DNA of 11,336 nucleotides from Gammaproteobacteria bacterium (GTDB taxonomy: Bacteria; Pseudomonadota; Gammaproteobacteria; SZUA-229). The notes beneath the pieces were generated by a model, which did not search any database, was not told the DNA's origin, and saw nothing but the letters and a program-made list of their open reading frames with translations. Position 1 is the stretch's first letter; the number at the start of each line of letters is the position of its first letter. Positions 5,221 through 11,336 of this stretch are shown piece by piece. The position numbers were made by a program, and so were the translations under genes. Where the stretch lies: NCBI GenBank assembly GCA_011321985.1, contig DROB01000386.1, positions 1-11,336 on the forward strand, in the 5' to 3' direction.

Positions 5221-7650
5221 ATGATTTGGGCAGGATTTTTAATTTTCATACTATTCATAGCCGCTTATATGCGATTGCCACTTCTGATCTGGTCGTTAGC
5301 ACTTACCGCCGGGCTCCTCGTCCTGCACCTGTTTGCCGACATCGATCTCTCACAGAAATACCTGCTATGGATCATCCTTGCGGTTATCCTGATACCGCTC
5401 AACTTCAAACCGCTGCGTCTCAATATTTTCAGCCGTGCGATCTACCGGGTGATGAAAAAACTGATGCCGACCATCTCGCAGACCGAGCAGGAAGCACTCG
5501 ATGCTGGCGATGTCTGGTGGGAAGCTGAACTGTTTAGTGGCAAACCCGATTTCGGTTTTCTGCAGAATCTGCCAAAAGCAAAATTGACCGATGAAGAACA
5601 GGCTTTTATCGATGGTCCGGTAGAAGAATTCTGCGAGATGCTGGATGACTGGCAGATCACACATGTCGATTACGACCTGACCCCCGAAGCCTGGCAGTTC
5701 GCCAAAGATAACGGCTTCTTCTCATTGATCATCCCCAAACGATACGGGGGGCTGGACTATTCCGCCTACTGCCATTCTCAGGTGGTGATGAAGATAGGAA
5801 GCCGCAGTGGTTCTGCTGGTGTAACCGTGATGGTGCCTAACTCGCTGGGACCGGGCAAACTGCTGATGACCTATGGCACCGAAGAGCAGAAAGATTATTA
5901 TCTACCGCGTCTGGCCAAAGGCATCGAGATACCCTGTTTTGGTTTAACCGGACCCGATGCCGGTAGTGATGCAGGCGCGATGCCGGATACCGGTGTGGTC
6001 TGTTATGGCAGTTATGAAGGTAAAGAAAATATTCTGGGCATCCGCTTGAATTTTGCCAAACGCTATATCACGCTGGCACCGATAGCCACGATCCTGGGTA
6101 TCGCATTCAAACTGTACGACCCTGAACACCTGTTAAGTGAAAAAGAAGACTGTGGCATCACCCTGGCACTGATCAAACGGGATACAGAAGGCGTGGAAGT
6201 CGGTAAACGCCACTTCCCTGCCAACCATTCATTTATGAATGGGCCGGTCCGTGGTAAAGATGTGTTTATCCCACTGGAATCGATTATCGGTGGTGTCGAT
6301 TATGTCGGCAAAGGCTGGGCCATGTTGATGGAATGCCTGGGTGATGGTCGCGCTATCTCATTACCGGCACTGGGTACTGCTGCGGGCAAGATGGGAGCGA
6401 AATATACCGGTGCTTACTCGCGCATCCGACAACAGTTCCACACACCCATCGGTCATTTCGAAGGTGTCGAAGAAGCACTGACCGAGATCGCCGGTCAGGC
6501 GTATGCGATGGATGCTTCCAGATCACTGGTGGCTATCGCACTGGATACCGGTGCTGTCCCTTCGGTGATTTCGGCCATCGTCAAATATCAGGTGATGGAA
6601 CGCATGCGCGAAGTGATAAATCACTCGATGGATATCCATGGTGGACATGGCATCTGCATGGGGCCTCGCAATCATCTGGGTCGCCCCTACCAGCTGATAC
6701 CGGTGGGTATCACTGTCGAAGGTGCAAATATTCTGACACGCACCATGATCGTCTTCGGACAGGGTGCGATGCGCAGCCACCCCTATCTGCTCAAGGAGGT
6801 CAAAGCCGTGCACAGTGAGGATCAGAAACAGGGGGTAAAAGATTTTGATAACGCCCTGTTCGCTCACCTCGGCTTTATCATCAGTAATGTCGTCCGCAGT
6901 TTCTGGTTCGGTATCAGTTATGCAAAACTGGTGACTACCCCCGGCGATAAAAACACACAGCATTATTATCAGCAACTGGTCAAGATGAGTTCGGCTTTTG
7001 CTTTCATGGCTGATATCTGTGTCGGCGTACTGGGTGGCTCATTGAAACGCCGGGAAAAGATTTCCGGTCGTCTGGCAGATGCGCTGGCTAATATGTACGT
7101 GATCTCGGCGGTATTGAAGCACTATGAAGATCAGGGCAGCCACAAGGAAGACCTGCCGTTAGTGCAATGGGCCTGTGAAGATGCACTGTTTAATGTGCAG
7201 ACCGCACTGAAGGGCATAATGAAAAATCTACCGGTGCCGTTCATCGGCAGGGTTTGTAATTTTATCATCTTCCCGTTAACCAAACCTTACCAGCGTCCCA
7301 GTGATGCACTGGGACATAAAGTGGCCAGGCTAACACTGACACCGAGTGATACCCTGAACCGCTTGAGTGATGGTATCTATCAGAGTGATGATGAAGATAA
7401 TTCTGTCGGACGTATCAACCATGCACTTGATCTGGTCATCAAGACCGATGAGTTGCAGCATAAATTACGTGATGCTTATAAACAGAACCGTCTGGATAAC
7501 CGGGACAGAAATGCTTATGATGAGGCGAGAGATAAAAAGATCATCACTGAGAGTGAATACAATTTACTGATGGAAGCCGAACGGGCCATACAGAATGCGA
7601 TCAAGGTCGATGAATTCTCTTTCAGTGGCTGGAAGATAGAAACGCCCTAG
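5221..7650 (+). CDS. fadE: Membrane-anchored acyl-CoA dehydrogenase FadE
   Basis: FadE performs the first oxidation of fatty acid beta-oxidation, turning acyl-CoA into trans-2-enoyl-CoA and passing electrons through FAD. At 809 residues it matches the long proteobacterial type (E. coli 814). Residues 1 to about 62 form two or three hydrophobic segments (about 2-20, 21-39, 47-61) followed by basic residues, consistent with inner-membrane anchoring. The dehydrogenase core begins near residue 90. GLTGPDAGSD at 241-250 is the flavin/substrate signature in its FadE form. GHGICMGPRNHLGRPY leads to E500 in VEGANILTRT, the position of the catalytic glutamate in the acyl-CoA dehydrogenase family. The remainder (about 520-809) is the long C-terminal extension (DUF1974-type) of bacterial FadE. 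The gene is first of the three beta-oxidation genes; the thiolase starts 97 bases after its stop. No frameshift was seen. Confidence 0.97.
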   Translation: MIWAGFLIFILFIAAYMRLPLLIWSLALTAGLLVLHLFADIDLSQKYLLWIILAVILIPLNFKPLRLNIFSRAIYRVMKKLMPTISQTEQEALDAGDVWWEAELFSGKPDFGFLQNLPKAKLTDEEQAFIDGPVEEFCEMLDDWQITHVDYDLTPEAWQFAKDNGFFSLIIPKRYGGLDYSAYCHSQVVMKIGSRSGSAGVTVMVPNSLGPGKLLMTYGTEEQKDYYLPRLAKGIEIPCFGLTGPDAGSDAGAMPDTGVVCYGSYEGKENILGIRLNFAKRYITLAPIATILGIAFKLYDPEHLLSEKEDCGITLALIKRDTEGVEVGKRHFPANHSFMNGPVRGKDVFIPLESIIGGVDYVGKGWAMLMECLGDGRAISLPALGTAAGKMGAKYTGAYSRIRQQFHTPIGHFEGVEEALTEIAGQAYAMDASRSLVAIALDTGAVPSVISAIVKYQVMERMREVINHSMDIHGGHGICMGPRNHLGRPYQLIPVGITVEGANILTRTMIVFGQGAMRSHPYLLKEVKAVHSEDQKQGVKDFDNALFAHLGFIISNVVRSFWFGISYAKLVTTPGDKNTQHYYQQLVKMSSAFAFMADICVGVLGGSLKRREKISGRLADALANMYVISAVLKHYEDQGSHKEDLPLVQWACEDALFNVQTALKGIMKNLPVPFIGRVCNFIIFPLTKPYQRPSDALGHKVARLTLTPSDTLNRLSDGIYQSDDEDNSVGRINHALDLVIKTDELQHKLRDAYKQNRLDNRDRNAYDEARDKKIITESEYNLLMEAERAIQNAIKVDEFSFSGWKIETP

Positions 7651-7747
7651 AGGCCCCCGGGAACGATGAGGATACCTCGTCCCCGTACCGCCATGCGGGA
7701 AACGAAAGAATAACTGGATAATCCATATTTTACAAGAGAGACATATT
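7651..7747 (+). other. fadE-thiolase spacer with degenerate hairpins
   Basis: This 97-base spacer opens with a GC-rich region. ACG and AGG of 7663-7671 can pair with CCTCGT (7675-7680) with a bulge, flanked by GGG and CCCC. CCGC (7688-7691) pairs with GCGG (7695-7698) around CAT, inside a looser CGTCCCC...GGGAAACG match (7678-7704). No T-run follows, so a terminator is unlikely. GATAAT at 7717-7722 is an isolated -10-like box. GAGAG at 7736-7740, seven bases before the thiolase ATG, is its ribosome site. Confidence 0.4.
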
Positions 7748-9070
7748 ATGAGTAACGAGTGTGGTCGAAAAGTCTATATCGTCGATGGTAGTCGTACACC
7801 GCAGCTGAAATCACGCGGTAAAGTGGGTCCATTTTCAGCCGCTGACCTGGCCGTTGCTGCTGCCAAACCCTTGTTGCTCCGCCATAACTTTCCTCTCGAA
7901 ACACTGGATGAAGTCATCCTCGGCTGTATGATGCCCGGTGAACGAGAAGCCAATATCGCTCGTGTTGCTGCATTGCGCCTCGGTATTCCTCAGAACGTAC
8001 CGGCATGGACGGTGCAACGAAACTGTGCCTCCGGCATGCAGTCTGTTGATTCCGCCTACCGGAATATCCGAAACGGCGATGCCGACCTGATCCTTGCGGG
8101 TGGTACCGAATCGATGAGCCGGGCACCAGTATTACATAATCACACCATGGTCGACTGGCTGGGTGACTTCATGCGGGCACGCAGCATAGGTCAAAAATTA
8201 CAGGTTATCTCCCAGTTGCGCGGCAAACACCTGAAACCGATCATCGCACTGATCCACGGCTTGACCGATGACACGGTGGGTTTAAACATGGGAGAGACAG
8301 CAGAGATCATCGCCAATAATTTTGGTATCACACGTGAGCAGATGGATGAATATTCGATGAATAGCCACCATCGTCTGGCCAAAGCGTTTAAGGCTGGCTA
8401 CCTGGAAGAGATCGAGGTGCTGTACGATGGCAAAGGCAATTATTATGATCATGATGACGGAGTCAGGGCCGACTCTACGGTCGAGAGTCTGGCTAAATTG
8501 CGGCCTGCTTTCGACAGAAAATACGGCAAGGTCACCGCAGGCAATAGTGCGCAGATAACCGATGGTGCCGCCTGGTTGTTGGTGGCGAGCGAAGATGCCG
8601 TCAAAAAATACGACTTACCGGTGATGGCATCGATCGGTGACACACAATGGGCAGGATTAGATCCTGCCGTCATGGGCATGGGACCCGTGCATGCCATGAC
8701 CCCCATCATGCAACGCAATCAATTGAGCATCGATGATATCGATTACTGGGAGATCAACGAGGCTTTTGCGACACAGGTACTCGGTTGTGTCGAGGCCTGG
8801 CAACAGGATGCATACTGTCAGCAGAAACTCGATCTTGAAAAAGCCATGGGTAAGATCCCTTATGAAAAATTAAATATCGATGGCGGTGGCGTGAGTCTGG
8901 GACATCCGGTCGGGGCCAGTGGTGCACGTATCATCCTGCACCTGTGCAAGATCCTGCAGCGTACCAATGCAAAACAGGGCATCGCCAGCCTGTGCATCGG
9001 TGGTGGTCAGGGTGGTGCTGTCCTGATACGAAATGAATCAGAAAAACTAACGAATGCTGAGGCAGCCTGA
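7748..9070 (+). CDS. fadI: 3-ketoacyl-CoA thiolase (acetyl-CoA C-acyltransferase), FadI-like
   Basis: Thiolase carries out the last step of the beta-oxidation spiral, cleaving 3-ketoacyl-CoA with CoA to acetyl-CoA and a shortened acyl-CoA. The 440-residue protein has all catalytic elements. C93 in RNCASGMQS is the acylated nucleophile. N337 lies in the NEAFA motif. H386 in GGGVSLGHPVGASGAR and C416 in SLCIGGGQGG complete the active site. Its length and the long loop insertion around residues 135-180 (MRARSIGQKLQVISQLRGK), ending in LNMGETAE, resemble FadI and trifunctional beta-subunit thiolases rather than the shorter FadA. FadI of E. coli has HEAFA instead, so the symbol is by similarity and gene context only. 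GAGAG seven bases before ATG is the ribosome site. The stop TGA shares its last base with the next gene's ATG, implying translational coupling with the partner subunit. Confidence 0.93.
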   Translation: MSNECGRKVYIVDGSRTPQLKSRGKVGPFSAADLAVAAAKPLLLRHNFPLETLDEVILGCMMPGEREANIARVAALRLGIPQNVPAWTVQRNCASGMQSVDSAYRNIRNGDADLILAGGTESMSRAPVLHNHTMVDWLGDFMRARSIGQKLQVISQLRGKHLKPIIALIHGLTDDTVGLNMGETAEIIANNFGITREQMDEYSMNSHHRLAKAFKAGYLEEIEVLYDGKGNYYDHDDGVRADSTVESLAKLRPAFDRKYGKVTAGNSAQITDGAAWLLVASEDAVKKYDLPVMASIGDTQWAGLDPAVMGMGPVHAMTPIMQRNQLSIDDIDYWEINEAFATQVLGCVEAWQQDAYCQQKLDLEKAMGKIPYEKLNIDGGGVSLGHPVGASGARIILHLCKILQRTNAKQGIASLCIGGGQGGAVLIRNESEKLTNAEAA

Positions 9071-11109
9071 TGTCAGTAGATAATGCTAATAATGAAAGTA
9101 ACTGGAACGTAGAAAGAGACGACAACGGTATCGCCTGGGTGCATTTCGACAAGCCGGGAGCCTCTGCCAACCTGTTATCACAGGCCGCGATCAAAGAGCT
9201 GGACGATATCATCAAAGATTTTGAAAAAGCCCTGCCCAGAGCGGTCGTCATCCTCTCTGATAAAAAAGACAGTTTTATCTTCGGTGCTGATATAAAAGAA
9301 TTTACTGCACTGGATAATAAGGAACAGGCTCTGGCCTTCATGCACAAAGGTCATGCACTGATGGACCGGCTGGAGGCGTTAACCTGCCCCACGGTCAGTA
9401 TGGTACACGGTTTGTGTTTCGGCGGGGGCACCGAGCTGTCATTAGCCTGTGATTACATCATCGCCTCGGATGATAAAAAAACTAAAATCGGGTTGCCCGA
9501 GATAAAACTGGGTATCCACCCCGGCTATGGCGGAACAGCAAGATCCATCGAGCGTTGCGGTCCACTGGCAGCGATGAATATCATGCTGACCGGACGTGCG
9601 CTGAGTGCCCGCGCAGCAAAGAAGATCAAATTGATCGATGAGATGGTTCCCCTGCGGCAGTTGAAGACCGCCGCAGAGCACTACGCACTGACCACACCAG
9701 AACGTAAAGCGTTGCCATTTTTAACACGGTTGAGCAATTTCTCACTGGTGCGCCCGCTGATCGCATCACAGATGCGCAAACAGGTGGCTTCGAAAGCCAG
9801 AGAAGAACATTACCCGGCACCCTACTCGCTGATCAACCTGTGGCAGAAATATGCCGGCGATAAAAAAGTGATGCTGGAGAAAGAAGCGATCGCGGTCGCC
9901 GAACTGGCTACCACAGATACCGCCAGGAACCTGGTCCGGGTTTTCTTCCTGCAGGAGCAGTTAAAAAGCCAGGGCAAAAAAATCGATTTTGAAGTCGAAC
10001 ATGTGCACGTCATCGGTGGCGGCATCATGGGTGGTGATATCGCTTCCTGGTGTGCGATACAGGGTCATTCCGTGACCGTGCAGGATCAGGATCCGGAACG
10101 ACTGGCACAGACCATGAAACGTGCGCAATATTCGTTCAAAAAAAAGTTCAAGCGTGACCGGCGTGCGATACGCGATGCCAATGACCGGTTGATGGCAGAC
10201 CATCGCGGTGCAGGCGTATACCGCGCAGATATCATCATCGAAGCCATCTTTGAAGATGCCGAAGTCAAGCGTTCCTTATACGAATCGATCGAACCGAAGA
10301 TGAAACCCGGGGCGATCCTGGCGACAAATACCTCCAGTATCAAACTCGAAGACCTCAGTTCATGTCTGAAGAATCCGGGACGGCTGGTCGGTCTGCATTT
10401 TTTCAACCCCGTCGCATTGATGCCGTTAGTCGAGATTATCCGTGGTAATGAGACCGATGAAAAAGTGGTGCAGCAGGCACTGGCATTCGGTAAAAACATC
10501 AGCAAATTGCCACTGGCAGTCAAGAGTTCACCGGGTTTTCTGGTCAACCGGATACTGATGCCATACATCCTGGAAGCGGTCACCATGGTCGATGAAGGCA
10601 TCGCACCCGAAGTGATCGATAAAGCGGCATTGAAATACGGTATGCCGATGGGACCTATCGAACTGGCAGATACTGTCGGACTGGATATCTGCAAGTCTGT
10701 TGCCAACATCCTGTCCACTGCACTGGATATGCCATTACCGGATAACCTGAAAGAGTTATCCGACAAGAAACTGGGTAAAAAAACCGGAGAAGGTTTTTAC
10801 AAATATAAAGAGGGTAAGCCGATCAGGGATAAGAGCGCCTCTTATTCCAATCCTCAGGAAGTGCAGGACAGACTGGTCCTGCGCCTGTTGAATGAGGCCA
10901 CGGCCTGTTTACGTGAGGGCATCGTCGATGAACAGGACCTGATCGATGCCGGCGTGATCTTTGGTACCGGTTTTGCACCATTCAGAGGCGGCCCACTGGA
11001 ATATATCCGTAGCACCGGTGTCGATGAGTTGAGCCAGACGCTGGATAGCTTAAAAGCGAAATTTGGCGACCGCTTTGAAAAAGACGAAGGCTGGTCAAAA
11101 TTAAGCTAG
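9070..11109 (+). CDS. fadJ: Multifunctional enoyl-CoA hydratase / 3-hydroxyacyl-CoA dehydrogenase, FadJ-like
   Basis: This is the two-activity alpha subunit of the beta-oxidation complex: it hydrates enoyl-CoA and then oxidises L-3-hydroxyacyl-CoA with NAD. It has 679 residues, somewhat shorter than E. coli FadJ (714) and FadB (729). The N-terminal crotonase domain (about 10-200) has GADIKEF, the oxyanion-hole region HGLCFGGGTELSLACDY with catalytic E122, and LPEIKLGIHPGYGGT with E144. The NAD-binding domain (about 310-490) starts VHVIGGGIMGG (G316-G318) and has ATNTSSI and HFFNPV with catalytic H443, paired with E455 twelve residues later as in FadB. The dehydrogenase C-terminal part follows (SPGFLVNRILMPY, GMPMGPIELADTVGLD), then a second, degenerate copy from about 595. 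ATG overlaps the thiolase TGA by one base, with GAGG at 9059-9062 as ribosome site. The thiolase-first order is that of fadI-fadJ rather than fadB-fadA. Confidence 0.94.
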   Translation: MSVDNANNESNWNVERDDNGIAWVHFDKPGASANLLSQAAIKELDDIIKDFEKALPRAVVILSDKKDSFIFGADIKEFTALDNKEQALAFMHKGHALMDRLEALTCPTVSMVHGLCFGGGTELSLACDYIIASDDKKTKIGLPEIKLGIHPGYGGTARSIERCGPLAAMNIMLTGRALSARAAKKIKLIDEMVPLRQLKTAAEHYALTTPERKALPFLTRLSNFSLVRPLIASQMRKQVASKAREEHYPAPYSLINLWQKYAGDKKVMLEKEAIAVAELATTDTARNLVRVFFLQEQLKSQGKKIDFEVEHVHVIGGGIMGGDIASWCAIQGHSVTVQDQDPERLAQTMKRAQYSFKKKFKRDRRAIRDANDRLMADHRGAGVYRADIIIEAIFEDAEVKRSLYESIEPKMKPGAILATNTSSIKLEDLSSCLKNPGRLVGLHFFNPVALMPLVEIIRGNETDEKVVQQALAFGKNISKLPLAVKSSPGFLVNRILMPYILEAVTMVDEGIAPEVIDKAALKYGMPMGPIELADTVGLDICKSVANILSTALDMPLPDNLKELSDKKLGKKTGEGFYKYKEGKPIRDKSASYSNPQEVQDRLVLRLLNEATACLREGIVDEQDLIDAGVIFGTGFAPFRGGPLEYIRSTGVDELSQTLDSLKAKFGDRFEKDEGWSKLS

Positions 11110-11121
11110 ACCATTATCCCG

Positions 11122-11150
11122 GTAGCAGCGGATTGTAATCCGCGATTCTC
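11122..11150 (+). repeat. REP-like hairpin element, forward orientation
   Basis: The unit begins GTAG 12 bases after the fadJ stop, has the perfect palindromic stem GCGGATT/AATCCGC (11128-11143) and ends CGATTCTC. It differs from the copies at 1331 and 11281 by one base (C for G after GTAG). With its flank, 11122-11177 repeats 11281-11336 with three mismatches. It may serve as the 3' end structure of the fad transcript, as no ordinary terminator is visible after fadJ. Confidence 0.8.
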
Positions 11151-11186
11151 CTGTCCAGCATCAGACGCCCGATAAAAATACCCTGT

Positions 11187-11211
11187 CCGGGGTAGCAGGT
11201 TCTGACCCCGG
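11187..11211 (+). repeat. GC-rich hairpin between REP-like units
   Basis: CCGGGGT (11187-11193) pairs perfectly over 7 bases with ACCCCGG (11205-11211) around an 11-base loop that includes GTAG overlap at its left side. ATGTTTTATT follows, so weak terminator activity is conceivable. It could also be a diverged member of the neighbouring repeat family. Confidence 0.45.
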
Positions 11212-11224
11212 ATGTTTTATTACT

Positions 11225-11309
11225 GGTCTGGCATCGCGGTTTGCTAACCGCTCCTACGGGGGTGTGGGATGATTCTGTCTGTAGGAGCGGATTGTAATCC
11301 GCGATTCTC
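11225..11309 (+). repeat. Composite inverted-pair REP-like element (BIME-like), copy 2
   Basis: GGTCTGG leads into a reverse unit (11233-11257, stem GCGGTT/AACCGC, ending CTCCTAC). A 23-base spacer with GGGGG and TGATTCTG follows, then a forward unit (11281-11309) whose 29 bases are identical to 1331-1359. Both ends thus carry GTAG or its complement CTAC, and the two units could also pair with each other into one long hairpin. The layout matches copy 1 at 1277-1359. The following bases to the window end repeat 11151-11177, so the array probably continues past the edge. Confidence 0.8.
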
Positions 11310-11336
11310 CTGTCCAGCACCAGATGCCCGATAAAA

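Larger units (their letters stand above)
11122..11336 (+). repeat. Direct repeat of 56 bases flanking the right-end REP cluster
   Basis: The stretch 11122-11177 recurs at 11281-11336 with three substitutions, a period of 159 bases. The repeated block is a forward REP-like unit plus 27 bases of flank (CTGTCCAGCA, then CAG, then GCCCGATAAAA). The flank is absent after the copy at 1331, so it belongs to this local duplication and not to the core element. The right copy reaches the window edge and may extend. Confidence 0.75.

Noticed and set aside
5151..5528. Plus-strand open frame of 125 codons overlapping the start of fadE.
   Set aside because: It is in another frame of the membrane-anchor coding region; fadE itself is clearly the real gene.
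6523..6975. Minus-strand open frame of 150 codons inside fadE.
   Set aside because: It is antisense to the catalytic region of FadE and shows no family motifs.
10086..10766. Long minus-strand open frame of 226 codons inside the FadJ-like gene.
   Set aside because: It lies wholly opposite a well-supported dehydrogenase domain and its translation is serine/arginine-rich with no recognisable fold.
11114..11320. Minus-strand open frame of 68 codons in which MLDRRIADYNPLL occurs twice.
   Set aside because: The repeated peptide is only the translation of the repeated REP-like DNA and its flank; there is no coding signature or ribosome site.

Overview
The window looks like a chromosomal segment from a gammaproteobacterium with roughly balanced base composition. 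Three things point there: a GacA/UvrY-type response regulator next to uvrC in the same orientation, a FadE of the long membrane-anchored proteobacterial type, and REP-like palindromes carrying the GTAG signature. I cannot name the genus.

Left part, minus strand (1-2637): a CYTH/triphosphate-tunnel protein, then the GacA/UvrY-like regulator, then the 5' two thirds of uvrC, which runs off the left edge. The gacA-uvrC pair is classic in this class, but here a 227-base spacer with an inverted pair of REP-like hairpins separates the two genes.

Middle, plus strand (2681-5081): a class V aminotransferase-fold PLP enzyme starts 43 bases from the divergent CYTH gene. After a 190-base spacer comes a permuted NlpC/P60 (YiiX/LRAT-like) protein with an aromatic-rich, probably membrane-associating N-terminus and a charged C-terminal tail.

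Right part, plus strand (5221-11109): a fatty acid beta-oxidation cluster. It has membrane-anchored acyl-CoA dehydrogenase FadE, a FadI-like 3-ketoacyl-CoA thiolase, and a FadJ-like hydratase/3-hydroxyacyl-CoA dehydrogenase whose start overlaps the thiolase stop by one base. Together they cover all four steps of the spiral; the activating acyl-CoA synthetase and an electron-transfer flavoprotein are not in the window. A strong hairpin with a 13-bp perfect stem lies between the NlpC/P60 gene and fadE.

The right end (11110-11336) is filled by more REP-like copies. One is a composite inverted-pair unit matching the one in the gacA-uvrC spacer almost 10 kb away, and a 56-base direct repeat with three mismatches is also present. 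No tRNA, rRNA, CRISPR array, transposase or phage gene was seen. Most of the window is ordinary housekeeping; the less ordinary points are the composite repeat family, the hairpin before fadE, and the lipid-flavoured setting of the NlpC/P60 protein.
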